From assembly GCF_963667775.1 (NCBI RefSeq), contig NZ_OY764015.1, forward strand, positions 2,903,001 to 2,967,000: a stretch of 64,000 nucleotides of DNA, read 5' to 3'. The notes below the pieces were generated by a model that worked only from the letters and a program-made list of their open reading frames with translations, ran no database searches and had not been told where the DNA came from. Positions within the stretch are counted from its first letter, which is position 1. Each line of letters opens with the position of its first letter. This document shows positions 18,686-28,160 of the stretch, piece after piece. The position numbers were made by a program, and so were the translations under genes. The stretch comes from an uncultured Trichococcus sp. (lineage in GTDB: Bacteria; Bacillota; Bacilli; Lactobacillales; Aerococcaceae).

Positions 18686-19643
18686 ATTTCGAATACAGCA
18701 GAAAAGCTTTCGGAACGGGCGCGCTGAAGCGGACAAGTTCTCCGGTCGCGGGATGGATGAACGCGAGTGTGGAAGCGTGCAGTCCCAAACGTTTCATCGG
18801 ATTGGTGCGGGCACCGTACTTTTTGTCGCCGGCAACCGGGTGGCCCAAGGACTCCATGTGGACGCGGATCTGATTCTTGCGTCCGGTCTCCAGCTCCACT
18901 TCAAGGAGCGAGTATTCCTTGTTTGCGCGGATCTTGCGGTAATGGGTCACGGCATGCTTGCCGCCATTGTCTTTCGGACTGGAATGGACCTTCATGGCTT
19001 TGCTCTCGGTCAGCCACGAGGAGATGGTGCCGGCCTCCTTCTTGATCTCGCCCTCGACCAGAGCGGTATAGATGCGTTCTTTGACGATTTCCTTCCAATC
19101 ATTTTGCAACTTTTCTTTCAGTGCTTCGGATTTTGCGAACAGCATGACGCCGGAAGTATCCCGGTCCAGACGATGCACGACGAATATCCGGTTCGCTTTG
19201 TTGTCTTCTTTGACGTATTGGCTCAATTGGCGGTAAGCGGTCGGTTCCTTGGGATCATCGGTCGCCATCGACAACAAGCCGGCGTCCTTGTTGATCACGA
19301 TGATCGATTCATCCTCAAACAGAATCTTGAGGCCTGACAGGGACGTTTTTTTGAGGGCTTCCTTATTCGCCAAAATGCCGACAATCTGTCCAGGTTCCAA
19401 GGGATGGTTGTGTTTGGTGATGGCCTTGCCGTCGACCGTCACTTGTCCGCGGGTCAGAATCGATTTGACCGAATTACGACTTTGTTTGCTGAGGATCTGC
19501 AGCAAAAAGGGCAACAATTCGCTTGGTTCGGTCACGGGGTATTGGGTAACCCCTTTGGTGGATGGTCTTTTTTGGGGTTCTACAGCCTTGTCCTGACGAT
19601 TGCGTTTATTGTTGATTGGTTTCTTTTGGTTTGTTTTTTTCAT
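18684..19643 (-). CDS. RluA-family pseudouridine synthase
   Basis: A 319-residue RNA pseudouridine synthase. A basic N-terminal tail is followed by an S4-like RNA-binding region (residues 45-95) and the RluA catalytic domain with VVHRLDRDTSGVM; the catalytic Asp is Asp162. ETGRKNQIRVHMESLGHPVAGD is the conserved second motif (quoted in part: NQIRVHMESLGHP). The start at 19643 has AGGAG nine bases upstream; the longer frame to 19781 has none. The target uridines (rRNA or tRNA) cannot be told among RluA/RluC/RluD relatives. Confidence 0.9.
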   Translation of the reverse strand: MKKTNQKKPINNKRNRQDKAVEPQKRPSTKGVTQYPVTEPSELLPFLLQILSKQSRNSVKSILTRGQVTVDGKAITKHNHPLEPGQIVGILANKEALKKTSLSGLKILFEDESIIVINKDAGLLSMATDDPKEPTAYRQLSQYVKEDNKANRIFVVHRLDRDTSGVMLFAKSEALKEKLQNDWKEIVKERIYTALVEGEIKKEAGTISSWLTESKAMKVHSSPKDNGGKHAVTHYRKIRANKEYSLLEVELETGRKNQIRVHMESLGHPVAGDKKYGARTNPMKRLGLHASTLAFIHPATGELVRFSAPVPKAFLLYSK

Positions 19644-19734
19644 CTGATTCGCTCCTGACTCTGTTCGCCGCCTGAGTATAGCGGTTGTCTCTTCTGAAGT
19701 ATAACAGAAAACTGGGCATCCATCCCGCATAATC

Positions 19735-19764
19735 AGGACAAAAACGCAGCAAGTGGCATATAAT
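19735..19764 (+). promoter_or_regulatory. Probable promoter of the UvrA paralogue
   Basis: AGGACA, 18 bases, TATAAT, about 37 bases upstream of the ATG. Confidence 0.5.
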
Positions 19765-19801
19765 TGGAGCAGAAGAACCAAAAGGAAGCGAGGGAGCAGG
19801 C

Positions 19802-22255
19802 ATGGACCATATCAGTATCATCGGCGCTAAGGAAGGGAATCTGAAGAACATCACCGTGGACTTGCCCCGGAATAAATGGATTGTCCTTACAGGGGTATCC
19901 GGTTCCGGGAAAACGACTTTGGCGATGGATGTGCTTTATCAGGAGTGCCAACGCCAATATCTGGAGGCGATCGGCTACCAAGGGATCCGCAAACCGGATA
20001 TCGATGCGGTTCGCCATGTGTCTCCCGCAATCCAAATTAAGCAACAGGCTTCCAATAAAAATCCGGGTTCGACTGTGGGAACGGTCACGGACATCTATAC
20101 CGATCTGCGGATGCTGTTCGAGAAGTTGAGCACGAGGGACTGCCCGGCTTGCGGGAAGGAATTCAGTTCGGCAGAGTGCCGCGAGGAAACCGAAAAGACC
20201 GCCGATGACTTCAAGGTGTTCCAGTATTGCCCGCATTGCGATCAGCGGATGGAGAAGCTGACCCGCACCCATTTTTCCTACAACACCCGAGAAGGCGCCT
20301 GCGCTACCTGCCAGGGATTGGGAGAGGTGATGACAGTTGCTGAAGGCCGGATGCTCCGTGAAGAACTGGCGCTTGAAGAGGGCGCGATCGTTTTTTGGGA
20401 AAAACGCTACCGGGATTATCAGCTGGAATCGTTCTATGCTGCTTGTGACCATTACGGGATTCCGCTGAAAACAAATATGCCTGTGAAGGACTTTTCGCCT
20501 TCGCAGCGCGTGCTGTTGCTGCAGGGAGCCGAAAGTGAAGCAGTGCGTCGATTGTTCCCGGATCTGCCGGTTCCCCGGACCATGACGGAAGGCCGCTATG
20601 AAGGTGTGCTGCCGAACCTTTGGCGCAGAATGGCAGATCAAAAAGGGACTTCCAAACTCCGGGAAGCCTACTTTGAATCTGCTATCTGCCCGGAATGCCA
20701 CGGCGAACGACTGAACGAGCTGAGCAGGAACGTGACCGTGAAGGGGGTGCGCTTGCCTGGATTGTCCGCGTCATCATTGACCAGTCTCGTGGATTGGATC
20801 CGCGAACTTGATGCAAATCTGAAGCATTCGGAACAACTGTTGGCGGGCGTCTATGTGACGGATCTGAAGACCAAACTGAAACGGATCCTGAAGTTGGGAT
20901 TGGGCTATCTGTCGCTCGACAGGCAGACGATGACACTATCGGGAGGGGAAGCACAACGGCTAAGGCTGGCAGCTGTCCTCGATTCGGATCTGACGGGTGT
21001 CATCTACATCCTGGATGAACCGACAATCAGTCTGCATCCAAAAGATACCGATGGGCTGCTGACTGTCCTGCGCTCGCTGAGGGACAAAGGCAATACGGTC
21101 CTCGTCATCGAACATGATACAGCTGTCATGGCGGCAGCGGACTACCTGATCGATATCGGTCCGGGAGCCGGGAAATATGGGGGCGAAGTCATCGGCTCGG
21201 GAACGCTGCAGCAAATCAAAGATCAAGCGGCATCCGTCACCGGCGCCTATCTGAATAGCAACCCGGAACCGCGCAAATTTTTCCGCAAAGGATCCGGCGC
21301 GTTCATCGAAGTGAGGGAAGCGAACAAGCATAACCTCCAGAATCTGACAGTTCGTTTCCCTATCGGCTGTCTGATTTGTGTCACCGGCATATCGGGGTCC
21401 GGTAAATCGACGCTCGTGTTCGATGTGTTGGCGAAAGGGGACACTGCCCCCTCGGAGGATCCGAATCGGGTGAGCGGAACCAGCTCATTCGACCGGATTG
21501 TCGTCGTGGAACAGGCCCCGCTCACCCGGATGAAGCGTTCGAATGTCGCGACCTATTCGGATGCCTATACGGAAATCCGGAAAATCTTCGGCCAGCAGCG
21601 GACGGCCATCGAAAAGGGAATTTCCGCCAATCACTTTTCCTTCAATGTGAAAGGGGGACGCTGCGATCATTGCGAAGGCTTAGGAGTCGTCACAAATAAC
21701 CTGTTGTTTTTTGAAGATCAGGAAGTCCCTTGCCCCGTCTGTTCGGGCAGACGCTTCAAGGATGAAGTGCTGTCCGTGACCTACCGCGACCATTCGATCA
21801 ATGCAGTGCTTGGATTGTCGGTTGAGGAAGGCGCGGAACTGTTTGCGGATTCGCCCAAAATCAGTGCCATCCTTGAACTGCTGCAGGAGGTTGGTCTCGG
21901 CTACCTCGAACTCGGCCAGACAACAACGACTTTATCCGGCGGCGAAGCGCAACGGCTTAAGTTAGCAGTGGAACTCCTCGTAAATCAGGGAAAAAAGAAT
22001 CTCTATCTGATCGATGAACCGACTACCGGTCTGCATCCGCTCGATGTCGAAAAATTCCTTAAATTATTGGATCGGATGGTCGGTTCCGGCAGCACGGTGG
22101 TCGTTGTGGAACACAATCAACAGATCATCGGAGCAGCTGATTGGATCATCGACCTTGGTCCGGGAGGCGGGGATGCCGGTGGAAAAATCATTGCGGAGGG
22201 AACGCCATCAGACATCCGGAAAAACGAAAATTCGGTGACAGGAAAGTTCATTTAA
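19802..22255 (+). CDS. UvrA paralogue (UvrA2-like ABC ATPase)
   Basis: An 817-residue duplicated ABC ATPase of the excinuclease A family. Each half has a Walker A (GVSGSGKTTL near residue 31; GISGSGKSTL in the second half), a signature LSGGEAQRL and a Walker B (ILDEPT; LIDEPT). Zinc-finger cysteine pairs are present (CATCQGLG, CPECHG, CDHCEGLG, CPVCSG). Canonical UvrA is about 940 residues; the shortfall lies in the first half, where UvrA carries its UvrB-interaction region. It is therefore probably a UvrA2/DrrC-type protein linked to DNA-damaging drugs rather than the housekeeping UvrA. Confidence 0.88.
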   Translation: MDHISIIGAKEGNLKNITVDLPRNKWIVLTGVSGSGKTTLAMDVLYQECQRQYLEAIGYQGIRKPDIDAVRHVSPAIQIKQQASNKNPGSTVGTVTDIYTDLRMLFEKLSTRDCPACGKEFSSAECREETEKTADDFKVFQYCPHCDQRMEKLTRTHFSYNTREGACATCQGLGEVMTVAEGRMLREELALEEGAIVFWEKRYRDYQLESFYAACDHYGIPLKTNMPVKDFSPSQRVLLLQGAESEAVRRLFPDLPVPRTMTEGRYEGVLPNLWRRMADQKGTSKLREAYFESAICPECHGERLNELSRNVTVKGVRLPGLSASSLTSLVDWIRELDANLKHSEQLLAGVYVTDLKTKLKRILKLGLGYLSLDRQTMTLSGGEAQRLRLAAVLDSDLTGVIYILDEPTISLHPKDTDGLLTVLRSLRDKGNTVLVIEHDTAVMAAADYLIDIGPGAGKYGGEVIGSGTLQQIKDQAASVTGAYLNSNPEPRKFFRKGSGAFIEVREANKHNLQNLTVRFPIGCLICVTGISGSGKSTLVFDVLAKGDTAPSEDPNRVSGTSSFDRIVVVEQAPLTRMKRSNVATYSDAYTEIRKIFGQQRTAIEKGISANHFSFNVKGGRCDHCEGLGVVTNNLLFFEDQEVPCPVCSGRRFKDEVLSVTYRDHSINAVLGLSVEEGAELFADSPKISAILELLQEVGLGYLELGQTTTTLSGGEAQRLKLAVELLVNQGKKNLYLIDEPTTGLHPLDVEKFLKLLDRMVGSGSTVVVVEHNQQIIGAADWIIDLGPGGGDAGGKIIAEGTPSDIRKNENSVTGKFI

Positions 22256-22275
22256 GGCCGACCAAGTGAAAATGA

Positions 22276-22304
22276 TTGACAGACACCGGAAAAATCGCTA
22301 TCTT
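22276..22304 (+). promoter_or_regulatory. Promoter of the Cys-rich leader and LysR gene
   Basis: TTGACA, 17 bases, TATCTT. A 7-bp inverted repeat AATCGCT/AGCGATT (22293-22299 and 22312-22318) straddles the -10 box and likely transcription start and is a candidate operator. Confidence 0.65.
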
Positions 22305-22341
22305 ATTAGAAAGCGATTAGAAGGATAGGGGAGGCAGAACC

Positions 22342-22443
22342 ATGCAGAAGATGATGTGTTGTATGTGCGGATGTAAGAAACATGCAGGAATATTCTTATC
22401 ATCTTTTGGTCTCCACAACCGGGTGTTTTTGCCGGCTTTGTAA
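22342..22443 (+). CDS. Cys-rich leader peptide, 33 residues
   Basis: A short gene with a strong ribosome site (AGGGGAGGC) whose product starts MQKMMCCMCGCKK, giving Cys at residues 6, 7, 9 and 11. It lies in the leader between a good promoter and an intrinsic terminator that precedes a LysR gene. The segment over the Cys-Gly-Cys codons (TGCGGATG, 22366-22373) is complementary to CATCCGCA at 22467-22474, which itself overlaps a segment matching the terminator's 3' arm. This is the layout of an amino-acid-codon attenuator. I do not recognise the peptide. Confidence 0.55.
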   Translation: MQKMMCCMCGCKKHAGIFLSSFGLHNRVFLPAL

Positions 22444-22508
22444 AGGGGCTTATGGGGCAGATTGTGCATCCGCATCCAAGTGAAGCGCTGAAATGATGAT
22501 GAATACTC

Positions 22509-22546
22509 GTGCATGTGTGTTTTGTTGACGCGCATGCACTTTTTTT
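22509..22546 (+). terminator. Leader terminator (putative attenuator) upstream of LysR gene
   Basis: GTGCATGTGTG pairs with CGCGCATGCAC (two G-U pairs) and is followed by seven T. It lies about 50 bases before the LysR start, inside its leader. Confidence 0.75.
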
Positions 22547-22594
22547 GTGGAAATGATGGGAATCCATCGGAAAATAGAGCGAGGTGGCAAAAAT

Positions 22595-23527
22595 ATGAAT
22601 CTGCAACAATTGCGATATGTCATAACAGTGGCGAAATACGGCACTTTTAGGGAAGCTGCAAGGCAATTATATATGGCGCAATCCAGTCTGTCGTCAAGCA
22701 TCAAGGATCTTGAGGAAGAATATGGCATCCAGATCTTCGAGCGGTCAAAAAAAGGTATCGAAATAACCAAAGAAGGGGCAATGCTTTTGGAGTTCGCCGA
22801 TCAGATCGTAGCCCAAGCGGACCAATTGGATTACCGCTATCTATCTGCAACCGAAAACAGAAGACTCTTTTCCGTTTCCAGTCAGCACTATGATTTTGCT
22901 TCGGAAGGTTTTGCCCGACTGGTTTCAGAAAAGAAAGAGGAATCATTGAATTTCCGTTTCTTGGAGACGAGCACTTCGAAAGTGATGGAAGATGTGCGCG
23001 ATGCAGTCAGCGAAGTCGGCTTCATCTATCTGAATGATTTCAACGGAAAAGTCATCAAGCAGTATCTCGAAGCGTTCGATCTGAAGTTCGATCCGCTGAT
23101 TGCCTTCCAGCCGCATGTATTTCTCAGCGAATCCCATCCGTTGGCGAAGCAAGCGAAGATATCCCAGGAGGATCTTCATCCCTATCCTGTCATATCCTTC
23201 GATCAAAGCAAAAACAGCACCTTGCAGTTGATGGAAGAATCGATCCAAGTCGACCAAAATGCGCAGCGCATCAGTGCCAGTGATCGCGCGACCGTATTGA
23301 ATCTGTTGTCCGTGACGAATGGCTACTTGGTCGGATCCGGTCTCCTGAAATCAAACACACAGGACCATATCGTCGTGGTGCCGATGGATGTCGATCAAAA
23401 AAATACGATCGGCTTCATCTATTCAAAAGTGCGTCCGCTCAGCGCAATCTCCAAGCGCTACATGGAAATCGTAAGGGAACTTTTGGAGGGAGATCAACGC
23501 ATCGAACTGACGGATCATATAGACTGA
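22595..23527 (+). CDS. LysR family regulator, CmbR/CysL-like
   Basis: A 310-residue LysR regulator. The helix-turn-helix is AARQLYMAQSSLSSSIKDLE and the effector domain begins near residue 90. It is clearly paralogous to the LysR gene at 47182: both carry S-x-x-HY-x-FA near residue 92, EVGFIYL/EIGILYL near 145 and SDRAT near 225. That subgroup includes regulators of cysteine and methionine genes. The ATG at 22595 has GAGGTGG seven bases upstream; the open frame from 22547 is not used. Its expression is probably controlled by the Cys-rich leader and terminator upstream. Targets are unknown. Confidence 0.85.
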   Translation: MNLQQLRYVITVAKYGTFREAARQLYMAQSSLSSSIKDLEEEYGIQIFERSKKGIEITKEGAMLLEFADQIVAQADQLDYRYLSATENRRLFSVSSQHYDFASEGFARLVSEKKEESLNFRFLETSTSKVMEDVRDAVSEVGFIYLNDFNGKVIKQYLEAFDLKFDPLIAFQPHVFLSESHPLAKQAKISQEDLHPYPVISFDQSKNSTLQLMEESIQVDQNAQRISASDRATVLNLLSVTNGYLVGSGLLKSNTQDHIVVVPMDVDQKNTIGFIYSKVRPLSAISKRYMEIVRELLEGDQRIELTDHID

Positions 23528-23558
23528 GTTTTGGGACAGTGAGTTTGGAATCGTATAC

Positions 23559-23603
23559 GCAAAGCAGGGAACTGTCTACAATAAAGGCAGTTCCCTGTTT
23601 TGC
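23559..23603. terminator. Bidirectional intrinsic terminator
   Basis: GCAAAGCAGGGAACTG pairs with CAGTTCCCTGTTTTGC. It lies between the convergent LysR and membrane-anchored propeller-like genes. Confidence 0.82.
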
Positions 23604-23636
23604 GTATTGTTTTCAATTCCGATAAGGGTAGGCCGT

Positions 23637-24749
23637 TCATTCCGAGAACAAGGTATCGATTTCAACGCGCAGTACCCGATCGATGCTCGGGTTGCCATGG
23701 TCGCGGTAAGAATACGCCCCAGATTCGAAGAGAATGTAGAGCTGCTTCCCGTCCACGGCAATCTGTTCCAGATAGGACGGCATCGTGATTTCGGTGCTGG
23801 CGTTCTTGTCGGTGAAATTTTCATTTTCCTCCAAGCGATTGAAAGAAAGCAGCGTTGAGTCTTTCTTTCTGCCGGCAGAGCGTGACAACATCAGCTTTTC
23901 TTGGTAAAAAGCCAGTCCCTGGATCTCTTTGCCTATTTTATCGACATCGTCGGGATAAGCTTCTTCCGTGCTCTTCCCGGTATCGAGCGCATGGACTTCC
24001 TCTCCGTTATTGTTTGCTGTTGTGGAGATCAGGTAGCGGTGCATGACACTAGTCTTTTCATCATCGAAATGCGCCACGTAGAGGTCGTCGCCGTGGACCG
24101 TGATCGTTGAAGCCCGTTTGATGTCAGGCAGTTCGATACTGTCCGTATAGGCGATCGGTTCAGCTGAATCCGTGAAGTCATAGGCTTCAATGTCCTTCAA
24201 AGACAGAGTGATGACCTGAGCGGTGTCGCCTTTTTCAGAGGTGACCCAAAGCAGCTCATGGTTGTTGTCGTAGGCGAGGCCGCCAGCATGCGGAATGCCG
24301 TTCAGGACGATTTCCTTGATGAAGGAACCGCTTTTCTTGTCCAACACATAGATGACGGAATTGTGTGTTTTGGTTTTGCAATAAGCCGATATGAATAAGT
24401 AATCTTTGTTCACGGCCAGGCCTTGCGGCGTCATCGTTGTGCAGATTTCTTCATCTTCATGTTTGTGATGGAGTGTCAAAGTGGCATCCATTCCCGGGAT
24501 GATGAAAATATTCTCCCCTAGTTCGACGCCTTCCTCTTCAAAAGCCGCTTGGTACAGTTCTGGATAGTCGGACAGATCCTCCATCAATTCATCCAATGAG
24601 CCGAGGCTGGCTACTGTGTTTGTCTCTTCAGCAAAAGCAAACCGTTCAATCTTTCCGTTCTTTGTGAGAAGAAAGAGCGTGATGATGCCCGCCATCACGA
24701 TGCTGATAAGGCCAAAGCTGATGAGTTTTTTTCCCTGTTTCTTCTCCAT
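23637..24749 (-). CDS. Membrane-anchored beta-propeller-like protein, unknown function
   Basis: A 370-residue protein with an N-terminal signal anchor (ISFGLISIVMAGIITLFLLT after a basic start) and a large outer domain. Repeated strands such as YLFISAYCK, VIYVLDKKSGSFIKEI, GGLAYDNNHELLWVT and LYVAHFDDEK suggest a YVTN/SMP-30-like propeller, but no enzyme motif is evident. It lies 98 bases downstream of the FtsX-type permease on the same strand with no terminator between, so it may be part of that operon. I do not recognise a named family. Confidence 0.65.
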   Translation of the reverse strand: MEKKQGKKLISFGLISIVMAGIITLFLLTKNGKIERFAFAEETNTVASLGSLDELMEDLSDYPELYQAAFEEEGVELGENIFIIPGMDATLTLHHKHEDEEICTTMTPQGLAVNKDYLFISAYCKTKTHNSVIYVLDKKSGSFIKEIVLNGIPHAGGLAYDNNHELLWVTSEKGDTAQVITLSLKDIEAYDFTDSAEPIAYTDSIELPDIKRASTITVHGDDLYVAHFDDEKTSVMHRYLISTTANNNGEEVHALDTGKSTEEAYPDDVDKIGKEIQGLAFYQEKLMLSRSAGRKKDSTLLSFNRLEENENFTDKNASTEITMPSYLEQIAVDGKQLYILFESGAYSYRDHGNPSIDRVLRVEIDTLFSE

Positions 24750-24847
24750 GATATCACTTCCCTAACGAATAATTATGCGAGTCCTTCCATTTTTGATATC
24801 TTACTACAGGAGCTGGTCAGCGACTAACGAAAAGCTTCCGGCGCAGT

Positions 24848-27196
24848 TTATTCCTGATAAGACTTGAGGACTTCCTGGAGCGGGATTTTGGCGATTTTCC
24901 GTCTGCTTATGGATGTTCCGGCAAAGAAGATGAGCACCAAAATCGCCAAAGTCTGCAATATAAAAATCGGCTTGTACTGCAAAGGCAGGATGACGCCGTA
25001 TTCCTCGGTGAAAAACCGCATCATCAAGTTCAGGATACCCAAAGCGATGGGGATGCTGATCAGGTAGGAGATCAAGGCATAAAAGAAATAGCTGTTCAGG
25101 ATCATCGCGTTGACTTCCCGGCGTTTGTAGCCCATCACTTTGAGCAGCGAAATCACATAGTAATTTTTTTCGACGGTGAATGAAGTGAGCACGAAAAGGA
25201 TGCTCGCGGCGATGACTGCAGAGCCACCGATCATAATGTTCGAAATGAACTGGGTATAGTTGGACATCGCCTTCGATTGTTCGATGAGCCCGGATTTGCT
25301 GATGATCGTGCTGTAGTAGACATCAGAAGGCTTTCGGCTGGCATAGATGCCGCTGTACAGGCGCGAAGTGCTGTTGTCCGACAACATATTGCTGAGTTTT
25401 TCGATGTTCAGGTACACCTTGTCGGAAATGTATTCATCAGTCACGCCTTTGACAAGGAAGGGGAAAGTGTCGTCGTTCACTTCCAACCGGATGGTGTCCC
25501 CTTCTACTAGTCCGAGCTTGATGCTGAGCCGTTTCGTGATTACGGCGCCGTTCTGGATGTTTACGGTGATGTCGTGGCCATCTTCATCGTACAGGCTGTA
25601 AAGTTGGTTGCGTGAAGACAGCCCTTGCAGCGACACGATGTTGTCGTCCAGCGAGGCGAAAGGATAAATGAGGAATTTTTCGTCTCCGGGGCGCGTTTCG
25701 GGCAGCCTTTGCGTGACGTCGAGATAGGCCTCATACTCGTAGTCGACCTTGTTCAGGTAGTCGACCGTCATCCGATCGACCATGCCGCCCATCATGAATG
25801 AAAAACTCATCAGGATCGTCGAGAACATGATGCCCAGGAAGAAAATGAAGAAGCTGCCGGTGCTCTTGATGGCGTGCAGATATTTGAATTTCGTGCTGCC
25901 TTTCGCCTTGGAAAGGACCCGGCTGAGGTACCTGCCGATCCGGTTGATCGACTTGGCCTGATGCGGCTTCAGCAGCTCCAAGGCACTCTCGCCGAGGATC
26001 CGGTAGATGATGATCCCGGAAACCAAGGAGAAGAACAGGAGCGGCACCAGGATCGCCGTAGCGAATACGGTGAAACTCTGGGCAATCTTTACTTGGGGCA
26101 GGAGATAGAAATCCAGATACAAGCGCTTCAATGGCTCGGAATAGAGCGATCCGATGAAGTAACCAAGGATCAGCATCAGGGCGGCGAAGGCCATCATCGC
26201 GACGAAGTAGGGCAGGGCTATTTCCGAACGGCGATAGCCGAGCGCCTTGAGGATGCCGATCTGGCCTCTTTCCGCATGTAGCAGGTTGTAGATCAGGATC
26301 GATACGATGATGACGGCGATGGCCGCGATGAAGATGCTGAGCCCCATAGCCATGACTTTTCCTTGGGTCAGTTCGTCATAGATGGCTCCGCTCCGCATGG
26401 TGGTCTGTGTGTCCGCAATCTGGCTGACAAAAGGCAGTTCCTCTTTGTCGTAGGAGGTGTCTATGCTTTCCTCGGTCAGGTTCATACCGGCTAAACGGAA
26501 ACTCTCCTTGTCGTCGAAGTTCTCGTACTCTTTATCCGACATGAGCAGCAAAGTCTGCAGTCCGGTATCCAAGTTGAATGTTTCATCGAACATAGGGAGG
26601 GTGTAATCCGGAAAAAGCACAAAGCCCGTCACGCGGTAGCTTTTGCTTTTGATGATAAGGGCATCCCCGATGGTAAGGCCGTTCTTGTCGGCATAGACCT
26701 TGGTGACGGCGACTTCGTTGTCGGCTGAGGGTTTGCGTCCTTCCTCCATATAGGAGAGATTGATTGTTTCGCCATCCTTCACGAGCAACGCTTTATGCGA
26801 CTGCCCTTGGTAAGTGTAGGACGTGTTTTTGTATTCCCTCAGCTCGAGGCTGACATCGCGGTAGTTCGCTTCAAACTCGGCGATCCGGTTATCCATGAGC
26901 TTGTAGAAAGTGGCGGGTTCGACTTTCTTGATGTCGCTGAGCGAATAGAAACCTCTGGCCAGCAGCGCCGCCGCGATGGGGTAGGCGGCCTCTTCCAACG
27001 TGACCCGATTCAGCATCTCAACGGCGAAGTCCTCCTGGTTGTAATCTGCCAGGTACGCTTCCGTCGGTTCTTCGATGCCGCTCAATCCGTAGAACATCAT
27101 GGTGTAGGTGGCGGAGCTCAGGATGATTATGAAGCCGATGGCAACCAGCTGCATCCATTTTTTCCGCAAGGTTTTGATGACATTTTTCAGCAGCAT
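24848..27196 (-). CDS. FtsX-family ABC transporter permease
   Basis: A 782-residue permease with one N-terminal helix, a large extracytoplasmic domain, three helices around residues 280-400, a second external domain and three C-terminal helices: the duplicated FtsX/MacB layout (two ABC2-type FtsX domains; AERGQIGILKALGYRRSEI and VEKNYYVISLLKVMGYKRRE mark the two coupling loops). The ATG at 27196 follows GGGGGAGG eight bases upstream; the GTG three codons earlier is less likely. It works with the ATPase just upstream and probably the membrane-fusion protein encoded divergently. Substrate unknown. Confidence 0.88.
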   Translation of the reverse strand: MLLKNVIKTLRKKWMQLVAIGFIIILSSATYTMMFYGLSGIEEPTEAYLADYNQEDFAVEMLNRVTLEEAAYPIAAALLARGFYSLSDIKKVEPATFYKLMDNRIAEFEANYRDVSLELREYKNTSYTYQGQSHKALLVKDGETINLSYMEEGRKPSADNEVAVTKVYADKNGLTIGDALIIKSKSYRVTGFVLFPDYTLPMFDETFNLDTGLQTLLLMSDKEYENFDDKESFRLAGMNLTEESIDTSYDKEELPFVSQIADTQTTMRSGAIYDELTQGKVMAMGLSIFIAAIAVIIVSILIYNLLHAERGQIGILKALGYRRSEIALPYFVAMMAFAALMLILGYFIGSLYSEPLKRLYLDFYLLPQVKIAQSFTVFATAILVPLLFFSLVSGIIIYRILGESALELLKPHQAKSINRIGRYLSRVLSKAKGSTKFKYLHAIKSTGSFFIFFLGIMFSTILMSFSFMMGGMVDRMTVDYLNKVDYEYEAYLDVTQRLPETRPGDEKFLIYPFASLDDNIVSLQGLSSRNQLYSLYDEDGHDITVNIQNGAVITKRLSIKLGLVEGDTIRLEVNDDTFPFLVKGVTDEYISDKVYLNIEKLSNMLSDNSTSRLYSGIYASRKPSDVYYSTIISKSGLIEQSKAMSNYTQFISNIMIGGSAVIAASILFVLTSFTVEKNYYVISLLKVMGYKRREVNAMILNSYFFYALISYLISIPIALGILNLMMRFFTEEYGVILPLQYKPIFILQTLAILVLIFFAGTSISRRKIAKIPLQEVLKSYQE

Positions 27197-27211
27197 GATC
27201 CACACCTCCCC

Positions 27212-27910
27212 CTATCCCCAAGAGATGTCCTGGGCATTCTTTTTGACTTTGTTGAGGGTGACTTCCGTGATTTCACCGGAGTTCATCTTGATGACCTTGT
27301 CCGCCATTTCGGCGATGCCCAGGTTATGGGTGATCACGATGACGGTTTTGTTGTAGTCCTCGTTCAGATTCTGCAGCAACTGCAGAATTTTCTTTGAATT
27401 TTCCTCATCCAGCGAGCCGGTGGGTTCGTCGCAGAAGATGATGTCGGGATTTTTGGCCAAGCTCCTGACGATCGAAACCCGCTGCTGCTCCCCTCCGGAG
27501 AGTTGACTGGGATATTTGTTGCGGGCTTTTTCCAGGCCGACCTTTTCGAGCAGGTCGGTTATGTCGAGCGGGGCGGTGCCGATGTCCGAGCCGATTTGGA
27601 TGTTCTCGTAGACGTTCAGGTTCTGCAGCAGGTTGTATTGCTGGAAGATGAAGCCCAGATGTTTCCTTCTGAAGGCTGTCATCTCCTCTTCATCAAGATT
27701 TGTCAGCGTCTCGCCCCGGAAGGTGATTTCCCCCGAAGTGACGGTGTCCAAGCCGCTGATGACGTTCAACAGGGTACTCTTGCCGCTGCCGCTGGGTCCG
27801 AGGATGACGACAAATTCGCCTTCTTCGATGGTAAGATTGACATCTTTCAGGGCGTAGGTTTCCACATCACCGGTCTTGTAAGTTTTCGTCACATTGGTCA
27901 TCGTTATCAC
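27212..27910 (-). CDS. ABC transporter ATPase, MacB/LolD type
   Basis: An ATPase of about 232 residues that powers the FtsX-type permease. It has Walker A GPSGSGKST, Q-loop FIFQQYNLL, signature LSGGEQQRVSIVRSLA, Walker B IIFCDEPTGSLD and switch His in VITHNL. The start is uncertain: AAGGTGG stands five bases before a GTG at 27910 and 14 before an ATG at 27901; the open frame reaches a TTG at 27940. The stop is 15 bases before the permease ATG, so the two are co-translated neighbours. The membrane-fusion gene is divergent from a shared 250-base region. Confidence 0.9.
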   Translation of the reverse strand: MITMTNVTKTYKTGDVETYALKDVNLTIEEGEFVVILGPSGSGKSTLLNVISGLDTVTSGEITFRGETLTNLDEEEMTAFRRKHLGFIFQQYNLLQNLNVYENIQIGSDIGTAPLDITDLLEKVGLEKARNKYPSQLSGGEQQRVSIVRSLAKNPDIIFCDEPTGSLDEENSKKILQLLQNLNEDYNKTVIVITHNLGIAEMADKVIKMNSGEITEVTLNKVKKNAQDISWG

Positions 27911-28160
27911 CGCATCCACCTTCTTTTGAAATCGCTTCAATCAGTTCAAGTATATTTGTGTCGGGATTTTTTGTCAAAAAATTGAGGATGCAAGATCTTT
28001 TGCCGAGAGGTGGTGCATTCCCAAGAAATTAAAATACCAAAACGGGATTGTATACGCTGACAATATCTTTATGGATGTATCAGCCGATATGGTAAAATTG
28101 AGATACCGAAACGATGGGATCAAATGGATTATCCGGAAATTGCGCGAGGGGGTCTTCTTT

